A DNA stretch of 20,730 nt from G039029935 sp039029935 (GTDB lineage: Bacteria > Chloroflexota > Anaerolineae > Caldilineales > Caldilineaceae). Location of the stretch: contig JBCCFC010000061.1 of NCBI GenBank assembly GCA_039029935.1, forward strand, positions 1-20,730. Reading direction: 5' to 3'. Position numbers and translations under genes: made by a program. Each line of letters opens with the position of its first letter. The stretch's first letter is position 1. A model generated the notes under the pieces. That model did not search any database. It saw only the letters and a list, made by a program, of their open reading frames with translations, and was not told the DNA's origin. Of the stretch, positions 1 through 6,816 are shown piece by piece.

Positions 1-35
1 AACTATATTTCAAAGCGTTAACTCAATTTGACACA

Positions 36-287
36 TCAATAGAAGCATGATTTTTGGCACCCAGTCGCGCTTCTCGTTGCAAATTGCGACTCCATTTGCG
101 AAGGCTCGATGCAAGTCGGATCAATCAGGCCAGGCAGCACAACATGGCTTTTCAGATCGCGGGTATGTTGCGATTCGGCCAAATGTAGTCCTGTGCTAGC
201 GTGTTCGATGGCAGCAATGCAACCGCCCTTAATCGCAATGTCGAACAGTCCATTTTGTAGTTGCGTGTTTGTTAGAAGCCAATCCAT
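36..287 (-). pseudogene. Truncated N-terminus of a cyclic amidohydrolase (cytosine deaminase / dihydroorotase-like)
   Basis: The first 57 or so residues read like the amino end of a metal-dependent amidohydrolase. They begin MDWLLTNTQLQNG, continue with a small beta domain (DIAIKGGCIAAIE) and reach VVLPGLIDP. In the family, GLIDP is followed at once by the H-x-H metal-binding motif of the TIM barrel. Here the sequence changes to TCIEPSQMES and stops after 26 more residues, so the whole catalytic barrel is missing. The other two frames after the break do not restore HxH by eye. The start codon lies directly against the palindromic element at 291-398. The fragment therefore looks like a gene cut by a deletion or rearrangement and is unlikely to be active. 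The family name is fairly secure; the exact substrate cannot be told. Confidence 0.55.
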
Positions 288-290
288 ATG

Positions 291-398
291 AATAATTAAT
301 TTGTGAATTGTTGAATTGTTGAATTTGTGAATTGTTAATGGAATGTGTCCAAACGATATTAATCATTCAACAATTCACAAATTCAACAATTAATTATT
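291..398. repeat. Palindromic intergenic element made of 8-bp units (full copy 1)
   Basis: The element has perfect 11-bp terminal inverted repeats, AATAATTAATT (291-301) and AATTAATTATT (388-398). The left arm is a run of octamers AATTTGTG, AATTGTTG, AATTGTTG, AATTTGTG, AATTGTTA (298-337). The right arm carries the complementary octamers CAACAATT, CACAAATT, CAACAATT (368-391). The arms flank a non-repetitive core at 335-362 containing TGTGTCC. The copy fills the whole gap between the amidohydrolase start and the creatininase-family stop codon, and the TAA stop (390-392) lies inside it. It would form a long AU-rich hairpin in either transcript. Confidence 0.85.
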
Positions 399-1178
399 GC
401 TTTTCTTCTTCACTTCAAATGTACTCAAAACCGTCAATATCCTCGTCAAATTCCGAACAGAAGCCTCTAGCAGGGCATGTCCTTTTTCCGCCGAACCCAG
501 CGTCGCATCGCCGTAAATTCCGGTTTCGCTCCAGTCATCTGCCAGCCACGCTGCTGATACGTTGCCAAAGAAAAACAACCCCGTGTCAGTCTCTGGAAAA
601 TCGGGATAGCTTGTCGGAGCCAACTCCATCTTTACCAATTCAGGGGCCATCGCCAGCATCAACGATGTTTCTGTTTCGCCGCCGTGTAGTCCATAGGTCA
701 ATTCTCGCTTAGACATCCCGAACGACGGTTTGCCATACTGAAGGCCATGAATGCAGAATGTCATTAGCCCTGTCGCCACACGGATATCGCGAGCAACCAT
801 GTTGAGCAGTGGCATATTGCCACCATGCCCATTGAGGAAGGCAAGCCGTCGAAAGCCCGCACGGGCAACACTGGCCGCAATGTCGTGCAGGACAGCGATA
901 AGGGTTTCTGCTGACAGCGTGATGGTCCCCGCATAGTTGATGTGTTCATTGCTTTTGCCATAGGACTGGGGTGGCAATGTCCACACACGCACATCCTCTG
1001 GTAGCTGTGCCAAGGTTGCATCAAGTGCATGGGTTGCAAGCATGGTATCTGTGATTAGCGGTAGGTGGGGGCCGTGTTGCTCAATTGCGCCGATTGGTAG
1101 GACGACGATGCCAGATTGTTTGTCTAGTGCTGCTATTTCTGGCGATGTCATGTGTGCTAGATAATGTGTTTTATTCAT
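390..1178 (-). CDS. Creatininase-family amidohydrolase
   Basis: This 262-aa protein belongs to the creatininase / MftE / formamide-hydrolase superfamily, metal-dependent hydrolases of small C-N bonds such as creatinine or formamides of flavin-type intermediates. Visible motifs are VVLPIGAIEQHGPHLPL (residues 25-41), TDT with Asp44, FLNGHGGN (114-121) and HGGETETS (165-172). The likely metal ligands are Glu33, His35, Asp44, His118 and Glu168. Length fits the family. The reading frame stays open upstream to 1268, but those 30 codons only translate the 8-bp repeat element, so the start is placed at the ATG at 1178 (MNKTHYLAH). No clear Shine-Dalgarno sequence is visible there. Genes for flavoenzymes lie upstream in the same direction, and a truncated amidohydrolase lies downstream. 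The substrate is unknown. Confidence 0.85.
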   Translation of the reverse strand: MNKTHYLAHMTSPEIAALDKQSGIVVLPIGAIEQHGPHLPLITDTMLATHALDATLAQLPEDVRVWTLPPQSYGKSNEHINYAGTITLSAETLIAVLHDIAASVARAGFRRLAFLNGHGGNMPLLNMVARDIRVATGLMTFCIHGLQYGKPSFGMSKRELTYGLHGGETETSLMLAMAPELVKMELAPTSYPDFPETDTGLFFFGNVSAAWLADDWSETGIYGDATLGSAEKGHALLEASVRNLTRILTVLSTFEVKKKSNN

Positions 1179-1185
1179 AAACGAT

Positions 1186-1285
1186 AATTGTTGAATTTGT
1201 GAATTGTTGAATTGTTGAATTGTTAATGAATGTGTCCGAACAACATTAACAATTCGCAAATTCAGCAATTGAACAATTAATTATT
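1186..1285. repeat. Palindromic intergenic element made of 8-bp units (full copy 2)
   Basis: The left arm has octamers AATTGTTG, AATTTGTG, AATTGTTG, AATTGTTG, AATTGTTA (1186-1225). The right arm has TAACAATT, CGCAAATT, CAGCAATT, GAACAATT and then AATTATT (1247-1285). The core at 1223-1249 matches the core of the copy at 291-398 almost base for base, including ATGTGTCC followed by RAAC. It fills the gap between the creatininase-family gene and the four-helix-bundle gene, and the latter's TAA stop (1277-1279) is inside the element. The right arm has accumulated more changes than the left. Confidence 0.85.
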
Positions 1286-1639
1286 ATTTTTGGTTGCTGT
1301 GTGAATGCTAGTTGAAAGAATACGACACAACTGATCGCATTCATCCAAAAGCTCTATCAAACGTTTTTCCGGCAACATCTCAGCCTTAACAATCATTTTG
1401 ATCCAGATTCGAGATTCATTCAACTCCTTCAACGCAATCTTGAGCTTGTGAACAAAATCCTTGTGGCTCTCAGCACCACGTGCCTCTCCATAATTGGGTG
1501 CAGGTGATGTTCCGCTCCTGATAAGCTGACCCCGAATATGTTTCGCCCCTGTCATATCGGACGGTAGCTTATCGCAAACCTTCATAACACGAACCGCAAA
1601 GTCAATCAATCTGTCTTCAATATCATCCCCTTTAGCCAT
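1277..1639 (-). CDS. Four-helix-bundle protein (S23 / rRNA-intervening-sequence family)
   Basis: This 120-aa all-helical protein has the family signature: DRLIDFAVRVMKVCDKLP at the start, then IRGQLIRSGTSPAPNYGEA (residues 37-55), HKDFVHKLKIALKELNES and a last helix LIELLDECDQLCRILSTS. These proteins are classically encoded inside 23S rRNA intervening sequences or stand alone. Their relative Avd serves diversity-generating retroelements. No rRNA gene or reverse transcriptase is visible here, so this is a stand-alone copy of unknown function. The ATG at 1639 is preceded by a strong GGGGAGGAG ribosome-binding site. The gene is bracketed by an 8-bp-unit palindrome on its 3' side and a half copy on its 5' side. 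Its last three codons (Asn-Asn-Asn) and stop overlap the repeat. Confidence 0.85.
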   Translation of the reverse strand: MAKGDDIEDRLIDFAVRVMKVCDKLPSDMTGAKHIRGQLIRSGTSPAPNYGEARGAESHKDFVHKLKIALKELNESRIWIKMIVKAEMLPEKRLIELLDECDQLCRILSTSIHTATKNNN

Positions 1640-1644
1640 CGTCT

Positions 1645-1653
1645 CTCCTCCCC
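1645..1653 (-). promoter_or_regulatory. Strong Shine-Dalgarno for the four-helix-bundle gene
   Basis: On the minus strand the sequence GGGGAGGAG lies 5 nt upstream of the ATG at 1639. It fixes the start, and it is much stronger than the sites in front of the neighbouring genes, which suggests that the small gene is translated independently. Confidence 0.7.
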
Positions 1654-1656
1654 AAA

Positions 1657-1697
1657 ATTAACAATTCAACAATTCACCAATTCAACAATTAATTATT
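1657..1697. repeat. Half copy of the 8-bp-unit palindromic element
   Basis: Octamers TAACAATT, CAACAATT, CACCAATT, CAACAATT (1659-1690) are followed by the terminal AATTATT. These match the right arms of the copies at 291-398 and 1186-1285. The left arm and the TGTGTCC core are absent. The stop codon of the FAD oxidase gene (1693-1695) lies inside the terminal repeat, as at the other two copies. Confidence 0.8.
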
Positions 1698-3045
1698 CTT
1701 CCAAAGATCGCAGATGCCCCGGGTTCAACAGCCCAAACGGATCCCACCGCGCCTTCGCATCCAACACAGGTTGCCCACTCCACCGACCATCATCATCCAA
1801 AAAGGTCGTATGCGGACTGAATTGTGCGATGCCAATTGACTCACAGAAATCCATCAGGCCATAGAGATGTTCGGCGGACTCAAAGCGCACCAAGGTCAGG
1901 CCAACAGGACGCAACTGACCACCAGCACGCGAATAGGTCACATGCTCAATCACAGAATCACCATATGCAGCCTTTCGCTGTGCGATTTGCTCAAAAACGT
2001 GTTCTGGATCAAAGGCATCTTGCAAGTAGGTGATGGTCGGGTCGGCTTTCATCGCCCATAGCGTGGTGTGATTCCACGAAAAGTTGGTCAACTCGATGGT
2101 ATTTTTGTGCAACCCTGCCTCTGGGCTATGCCACGTCACTGTGCCACCAAAGGGTGCTACCCTTGTCGTCACCTCTTCGGAGTCAAGCGTGAGATGGAGC
2201 AGCAAGATTGACTTTCCATCGGGACAGGCGTCTGCGTTGACCAATACGCCAAAATAGGAGGGGATCGGCCACTCATGCACAGCAACCAATCGCGTTGACA
2301 AGCCATCATCAAAGGCCAGGTCATTGCCACAACGCAGTGCATCCTCAAAGGTATCAAAGGCGACCACATATTGTTGCCACGACTGCGCAGGTGCAAGCGC
2401 AAAGGTCACGTCGGAAACAAACGCCGATAGACCGCAGTTGTGAATGATGCCCTGTAATTCTTGTGAGTCGGTGATGGTGAGTATTTGTGGTTCTTCTTCG
2501 ACGCTGACAATGGTGGCACTCAGGATGTTGCCTGTGTCCCATAAATTTCCCCACTTGATCGAGCCTGCCCCGGCCGAGCCGCCCGCAAGGAAGCCCGCCG
2601 CCGTTGATGTGGGTAGTGTGCTTGGGAAAAAGCGGAGTTCGGCACCAACCTCACGCGCAGCGCGTTCCATCGTGAGTAAAATTGCGCCTGCTTCAACGCG
2701 GGCGTGGTCGGGTGTCAGGTCGAGAATGCGTGTCATGTTGCGCGTGCTGATGAGGACACCGCCATGAATGGGGATCGACTGCCCATAGTTGCCTGTACCA
2801 GCACCACGCGGTGTGATAGGGACACGTGCTTTTACGCAGGCTGCGATGGTAGCCGCTAGCTGCTCAACCGTTGTGGGTTGAACGATTAGATCGGCTGATT
2901 TCTCTGCCAACTGTGCCTTTAAAATGGGGGAATACCAGTAAGCGTCTTGCGAATTTCGCCTGAGCCTTTCGCCACGTGTAATCAGTTGATCTTTCCCGAC
3001 AATCTCGGTCAACGCTTGTCGTAATGTTTCAGGTAGTGTTGTCAT
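1693..3045 (-). CDS. FAD-binding PCMH-type oxidase (GlcD family)
   Basis: This 450-aa flavoprotein belongs to the FAD-linked oxidase family (glycolate oxidase GlcD, D-lactate dehydrogenase and relatives). The N-terminal FAD-binding domain shows VQPTTVEQLAATIAACVKA, then PRGAGTGNYGQS (residues 79-90), the pyrophosphate-binding loop, and STAAGFLAGGSAGAGSIKWG. The C-terminal cap ends with RWDPFGLLNPGHL, the usual closing motif of the family. No Fe-S or second domain is present, so it probably works alone or with a separate electron acceptor. ATG at 3045 has AAGGA 10 nt upstream. The gene precedes the four-helix-bundle and creatininase-family genes on the same strand. The substrate is not deducible; oxidation of a 2-hydroxy acid is typical of the family. 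Confidence 0.85.
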   Translation of the reverse strand: MTTLPETLRQALTEIVGKDQLITRGERLRRNSQDAYWYSPILKAQLAEKSADLIVQPTTVEQLAATIAACVKARVPITPRGAGTGNYGQSIPIHGGVLISTRNMTRILDLTPDHARVEAGAILLTMERAAREVGAELRFFPSTLPTSTAAGFLAGGSAGAGSIKWGNLWDTGNILSATIVSVEEEPQILTITDSQELQGIIHNCGLSAFVSDVTFALAPAQSWQQYVVAFDTFEDALRCGNDLAFDDGLSTRLVAVHEWPIPSYFGVLVNADACPDGKSILLLHLTLDSEEVTTRVAPFGGTVTWHSPEAGLHKNTIELTNFSWNHTTLWAMKADPTITYLQDAFDPEHVFEQIAQRKAAYGDSVIEHVTYSRAGGQLRPVGLTLVRFESAEHLYGLMDFCESIGIAQFSPHTTFLDDDGRWSGQPVLDAKARWDPFGLLNPGHLRSLEE

Positions 3046-3063
3046 TGGTTCATGGTCCTTGAT

Positions 3064-3216
3064 TAGGAAAGTCTAAGCCAGTATCACAGATTGATTATCT
3101 GTGCCGCAGGTAGCCAACCTGCGATACTTTCCTTTGTCGAATAGGAAAGTCTAAGCCAGTATCACAGATTGTTTATCTGTGCCGCAGGTAGCCAACCTGC
3201 GATACTTTCCTTTGTC
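3064..3216. repeat. Tandem pair of a 75-bp structured repeat (three-way-junction fold)
   Basis: Two nearly identical 75-bp units, 3064-3138 and 3142-3216, differ at one base in a loop and repeat with a 78-bp period. Each unit folds perfectly. AGTAT (3080-3084) pairs with ATACT (3124-3128). Inside it are a hairpin CACAGAT/ATCTGTG (3085-3103) and a hairpin CGCAGGT/ACCTGCG (3105-3123), each with a 5-nt loop. An outer GGAAAG/CTTTCC pair (3066-3071 with 3127-3132) closes the unit. The pair fills the gap between the two flavoenzyme genes. A partial third copy is at 7793-7838. Confidence 0.9.
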
Positions 3217-3235
3217 TCTGGTTAATTGCCTCTGA

Positions 3236-4594
3236 TCAATTGTCTCTATCTATGACAGAACGCTGCTCGGTCATCCATTCATGCCAATCGCTTGAAAATT
3301 GAAGTTGAAATGGGACATGATCCAGTTGCGACTGCCAACTGTTATGTCGCATCAGGTCAGCGGCCAATCGGCCAATTGCATCTGATGGATGGGCTGAACC
3401 CGCATTGCCACCAAGTGCAACATAGATGCGTCCATCGACCAGGCAATCAATCATTGGTTTAAAGGACGGTGTGAAGGCGATAATGCAGGGCTTGGTTTGC
3501 CATGATAGGATCTCAATCGAGGGCATGAGCCGTGCCATCAAGCGTTTTGTTTCTTCGAGATAGGGGAATGTCCTGTCAGTTTGTGTAGGGATAGTTTTTG
3601 CAGTGATAGCTTTTTCAGTGATAGCTTTTGCAGGGATAGTTTTTGTAGTGATACGAAACCAGTTAGACATCGCTGCAAAATCCGGCAATAAGGTATCGGC
3701 TGAAGATGTCAGCGAGAGCTTGATATAGTGCTGACCATCGGCATATGATAATGGTGGCAACACGGAGATGTCAACGAGGGGACTATCTTTATGTTGGTAA
3801 TTAAGTGGCGGAAGATGTGCATATTGTGCGGCAGTTTTAGCCGAAACTTCACACAATACCGTCGTCAATGTCTCGGCTCTGATTGCCAGCTTCTGTTTGA
3901 GCAGTCCAAAGCAGTTGGCAAATGCACCCGTGGCAATCAGCACCTTTTCGGCTGAAATCACCCGCCCATCCGCCAGCCGTGCTTCTACATGTGAACTGCA
4001 ATCGTGTACCTCTGTAACCAAAGCTGATATAACCTGCGCACCACGTTTCTGAGCAGACGAAATCTGGGCGCGCACCATTGCACGTGGATTCAAATACCCT
4101 GATGGGGCATCCTCATAGATAATGGTGTAGTTTGGTGGGAAACGAAATGGGTAATGGGCTTCAGACTGCTTGCTGGTAAGCCCGTGTCTACAAGGTGCAT
4201 CTGATGCCAGATATGGGTAGATAATCGGTTCCGCAGATGGCTGTGCCGTTAGGCGACCTGTAGGTGAAAAGAACAAGATACCACTCTCTCGCTCTATCTC
4301 ATCATAGACGGCAATGGATGCCTGATCAAGCTGTTCCAAGACCTCGTCGGGCGCGCTTTGTGATACAATGCGGGCTTCGTCGTAGTGGCTGGCAAACACA
4401 CCTGTATGTACGGACCAGTCGACTGGTTCATCTGCGCCAACCAACACAACATTTTGGCCTTCATGGGCCAGGTGACGGGCGGCGGCACTCCCAAATAAGC
4501 CCTTACCAATGATGAGGTATTGTGCTAATTCTATTTTCCTCTTATTTTCGACGGCGTGAGTTCGCAACTTTTCACCTGTAACGGATTGCTTCAT
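3236..4594 (-). CDS. FAD-dependent oxidoreductase (DAO family)
   Basis: This 452-aa protein is of the D-amino-acid-oxidase / glycine-oxidase type. The dinucleotide-binding fold begins YLIIGKGLFGSAAARHLA with Gly30, Gly32 and Gly35 in GxGxxG order. A mid-domain VLIATGAFAN marks the second FAD contact, and near the end IYVALGGNAGSAHPSDAIG is the C-terminal FAD-binding segment. Such enzymes oxidise amines or amino acids at C-N bonds, releasing H2O2 or passing electrons on. The start was placed at the ATG at 4594, 10 nt after AGGTG; a GTG at 4621 would add nine residues. Odd: a 20-residue run of four pentapeptides, encoded by 15-bp tandem repeats (3591-3650), interrupts the protein. About 25 residues of unconserved sequence precede the Rossmann fold. 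The substrate is unknown. Confidence 0.8.
   Translation of the reverse strand: MKQSVTGEKLRTHAVENKRKIELAQYLIIGKGLFGSAAARHLAHEGQNVVLVGADEPVDWSVHTGVFASHYDEARIVSQSAPDEVLEQLDQASIAVYDEIERESGILFFSPTGRLTAQPSAEPIIYPYLASDAPCRHGLTSKQSEAHYPFRFPPNYTIIYEDAPSGYLNPRAMVRAQISSAQKRGAQVISALVTEVHDCSSHVEARLADGRVISAEKVLIATGAFANCFGLLKQKLAIRAETLTTVLCEVSAKTAAQYAHLPPLNYQHKDSPLVDISVLPPLSYADGQHYIKLSLTSSADTLLPDFAAMSNWFRITTKTIPAKAITEKAITAKTIPTQTDRTFPYLEETKRLMARLMPSIEILSWQTKPCIIAFTPSFKPMIDCLVDGRIYVALGGNAGSAHPSDAIGRLAADLMRHNSWQSQLDHVPFQLQFSSDWHEWMTEQRSVIDRDN
3591..3650. repeat. Four in-frame 15-bp tandem repeats inside the DAO-family gene
   Basis: The units 3591-3605, 3606-3620, 3621-3635 and 3636-3650 share the pattern ATAGYTTTTKYAGKG. 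On the coding strand each gives a pentapeptide of the form (T/P)-x-K-(T/A)-I, so the protein contains TKTIPAKAITEKAITAKTI. Being a multiple of three, the expansion keeps the frame and probably forms a polar surface loop. Confidence 0.85.
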
Positions 4595-4681
4595 GAAATT
4601 GTCACACCTACTTTTTACCACCCAAAAGCATGTTTATTTGAACAAAAAAACAATAATAAACACACGCCCTCTGCCAGAATC

Positions 4682-5419
4682 CTAGAACTGCAAATGATTA
4701 CCACCGTCAAGCCGGATAATTTCTCCTGTCACAAACTCATTGTTCAATAGATACATGAGTGCTTGTTGGACTGGTTCAATACCGCCTGCTCGCTGGAGTG
4801 GAAGTTGGGCGGCAAGCTGATTGATATAGGTTTCATCACCCTCTGGTGGTGGTAACATGGCACCCAATGCAATCGCATTGACCCTGATTCTGGGTGCGAA
4901 TGTCGCAGCCGCAAGTCGGGTTAAGTGATTGAGCGAACTCTTGCTCATTGAATAGCTAAAACACTTGACTCGGTCTATGTTACTATCGGTGATATTGACA
5001 ATCGCACCCTTCTGTTGCTTTGGAAGAGCCTGTGCGAATGTTTGGGTTAAGAAGAGGGGCGAAAGAAGATTAATCCGTAACGTGTGTTCCCACTCTTCGG
5101 ACGAGACAGTATCCAGCGTATCTTGCGGAAAAATGGCGGCATTGTTAACCAAAATATCAACATGCCCCCATTCATCTATGCCCTTTTGCAACAGAGCCTG
5201 CGCATTATTTGGATTTTCTAAATTTGCTTGGTGTGTAACGACCTGTATCCCACACCTTCTTGCTTCATCAGCGGTCTTTTGTGCCTCATCCTTAGAACCA
5301 TTATAATGCAACACAATGTTACAACCTGCTTTTGCTAATGCCAAGACAATGCCACGACCAACTCGATGCGCACCACCTGTAACCAAGGCAACCTTGCTTG
5401 CTAAATTTGTATCCATCAT
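4682..5419 (-). CDS. Short-chain dehydrogenase, pteridine reductase-like (FolM/PTR1 type)
   Basis: This 245-aa SDR has NADPH-binding motif TGGAHRVGRGI (residues 14-24), NNAAIFP (92-98), a catalytic Tyr156-x-x-x-Lys160 pair in YSMSK, and C-terminal VTGEIIRLDGGNHL. The T-G-x-x-x-R-x-G form of the cofactor loop, and the NITD segment (Asp145) where ordinary SDRs carry the catalytic Ser, are typical of pteridine reductases such as PTR1 and FolM. These reduce dihydro- or fully oxidised pterins. The location just downstream of folB and folK on the same strand supports a role in pterin/folate reduction, possibly standing in for or supplementing dihydrofolate reductase. The start is ATG at 5419; an in-frame ATG follows at once. 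Gaps of about 90 bp on either side make co-transcription likely but not certain. Confidence 0.75.
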   Translation of the reverse strand: MMDTNLASKVALVTGGAHRVGRGIVLALAKAGCNIVLHYNGSKDEAQKTADEARRCGIQVVTHQANLENPNNAQALLQKGIDEWGHVDILVNNAAIFPQDTLDTVSSEEWEHTLRINLLSPLFLTQTFAQALPKQQKGAIVNITDSNIDRVKCFSYSMSKSSLNHLTRLAAATFAPRIRVNAIALGAMLPPPEGDETYINQLAAQLPLQRAGGIEPVQQALMYLLNNEFVTGEIIRLDGGNHLQF

Positions 5420-5513
5420 ACTCGTTCTTTTGCACCTATAACTCTGCTAAAAGATCAACTTCTGTGAAAAGTCGGTCTTTTGGGGTCGTTTGACCTTTTT
5501 GCAGCAGCGTCGC

Positions 5514-6014
5514 TCATACTTGATATATCTCTGTCTCATCATATGTGAGCGAATCAGCGATTTGGCGTAAAAACAAGCCATTCTCTGGATGAACCCAGCC
5601 AGCGGCAATGTCAGCGATTGGCAACGCAATATGAGGATAACGGGTTAGATCGGGGTCTGGAATGTGATTTCCGTCTAACGCAAAGATTTGTTGCGCATAC
5701 ATAGTAATGTCGATGTCGATAGGGCGAGACGCATACTTGTCTTTTGTGCGCACTCGCCCAAAATCCTGTTCAATCTGGCGCAGCGCATCCTTTAAGTCGG
5801 CGGGTTCTAACACCGTTTTAATATATGTGGCCGCATTGTAGTAAATTGGTTGGTCCGGTCGTCCACCCACAGGTAACGATTCGTAAACAGGACTAACCGC
5901 GCACAACTCAATGGATGGGTGTTGGCTCAAGGCATCAAAGGCACGTGGCAAATTTTTTTTACGGTTGATATTGCTGCCAAGAGCAAGCAAAACATCCTTG
6001 GTATCGTGACTCAT
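5514..6014 (-). CDS. folK: 2-amino-4-hydroxy-6-hydroxymethyldihydropteridine diphosphokinase
   Basis: This 166-aa enzyme transfers pyrophosphate from ATP to 6-hydroxymethyl-7,8-dihydropterin, the step before dihydropteroate synthase in folate synthesis; it acts in the cytosol. Diagnostic motifs are LALGSN near the start, PVGGRPDQPIYYNAA, EQDFGRVRTKDKYASRPIDI and the following DITMY, which contain the ATP- and Mg-binding Arg and Asp residues. Length matches the family (about 160). The ATG at 6014 overlaps the folB stop in ATGA, so translation is coupled to the preceding gene. A 94-bp gap separates it from the pteridine-reductase-like gene. Confidence 0.93.
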   Translation of the reverse strand: MSHDTKDVLLALGSNINRKKNLPRAFDALSQHPSIELCAVSPVYESLPVGGRPDQPIYYNAATYIKTVLEPADLKDALRQIEQDFGRVRTKDKYASRPIDIDITMYAQQIFALDGNHIPDPDLTRYPHIALPIADIAAGWVHPENGLFLRQIADSLTYDETEIYQV

Positions 6015-6406
6015 CTGGCTTCACCTACAGTATAGTCGGCACGGGTACGATAAATGGTGATCCCCACGGAGCGTGCAAAGCGGATTGCACCAGGTTTTTC
6101 AACAGAGATTTCCACTGCTTGGACACGTGAATCCGCCTCTAGGCAGATGCTTGCCAAATCTTGCACCAATCGCTCGACCAAGAATGGTCTTCCCTGCTCA
6201 ACATGCGCAATGATAGCTTTGGTAATCGTGCGATAGTTTACCGCATCATCAATGCTCTCGCTCTCCGCTGCAGCTCTTGTATCTGCCCATAAGGTGACAT
6301 TTACCAAGATGTCCTGCCGTTTCTCTCGTTCTTCGGGATTAATCCCCAAAATACCACGAATCAATAAATCATGAATTTGAATTCGATCCACTGTAGATAT
6401 ATTCAT
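6011..6406 (-). CDS. folB: Dihydroneopterin aldolase
   Basis: This 131-aa enzyme converts 7,8-dihydroneopterin to 6-hydroxymethyl-7,8-dihydropterin and glycolaldehyde, directly supplying FolK. It shows the T-fold family pattern: DRIQIHDLLIRGILGINPEE with the conserved Glu in the PEER segment, VNYRTITKAI, PFLVERLVQDLA and VEISVEKPGAIRFARSVGI with the catalytic Lys in EKPGA. Length is typical. It is the first gene of the leftward group, faces the TauD-type gene across a 410-bp gap, and has only a weak AGGG upstream of its ATG. The 4-bp overlap with folK shows an operon. folE and folP are not in the window. Confidence 0.93.
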   Translation of the reverse strand: MNISTVDRIQIHDLLIRGILGINPEEREKRQDILVNVTLWADTRAAAESESIDDAVNYRTITKAIIAHVEQGRPFLVERLVQDLASICLEADSRVQAVEISVEKPGAIRFARSVGITIYRTRADYTVGEAR

Positions 6407-6421
6407 GTACCCTATTATTTG

Positions 6422-6769
6422 TTTGTTGAGTGGTTTATAGTCCTCACTAACATCGCGTCACACGACTGTCATTTCGTCATTGATCTGACCAATGGACATC
6501 GCTTATACGCTGAATGGTGAGTGACTCTTTTGTGTTAATAAAATATTAACAAACTTTACAAAATTTTACAAACTTTCATTAGCAACACTCATACTGCTGA
6601 AACGGTAAATGAGCATCGTGTCTTGACAGTCTTTCTACCCAAAGCTGAGGCTTGGCAGCCTCGGCGCATTGCGCTGCAAATTGGTGACGGTGCGATTACT
6701 GCGGATGTGTCTGTGCTTGAAGGGGAGGCGGTTGCTGTGCAAGCACTAATTCATGGTAAAATTCAGTGA
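6422..6769 (+). pseudogene. Decayed reading frame split by an AT-rich segment, in the 410-bp folB-tauD gap
   Basis: The only coding-like signal in this gap is a frame read 6422-6520 and again 6542-6769. The first part ends VIDLTNGHRLYAEW, then a stop. The second contains LTVFLPKAEAWQPRRIALQI and ends ALIHGKIQ at a TGA (6767-6769). Both halves are in the same frame and are separated by an AT-rich insert holding a GTTAATA-AAA-TATTAAC hairpin (6534-6550). No start codon with a ribosome-binding site is seen. It may be a gene remnant interrupted by a small insertion. I do not recognise the family, and chance cannot be excluded. Confidence 0.3.
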
Positions 6770-6816
6770 TGACAGTGATAGCTGAAATAGATCAGTAATT
6801 TATCAAAGGAGAAGAT

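Noticed and set aside
1179..1268. 30-residue N-terminal extension of the creatininase-family protein
   Set aside because: It only translates the octamer repeat element (IQQFNNSQIQQL), and the family start fits MNKTHYLAH at 1178.
1277..1639. Diversity-generating retroelement (Avd-like four-helix protein)
   Set aside because: No reverse transcriptase and no template/variable repeat pair with A-to-N changes is visible. The protein also fits the general S23/IVS family.
3064..3216. CRISPR array
   Set aside because: Only two units with a 3-bp separation, no unique spacers and no cas genes. The units are structured repeats.
5420..5513. Terminator between folK and the pteridine-reductase-like gene (GGTC-GTTT-GACC plus T-run at about 5480-5500)
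   Set aside because: The stem is only 4 bp, and the T-run is on the plus strand, opposite to transcription of these genes.
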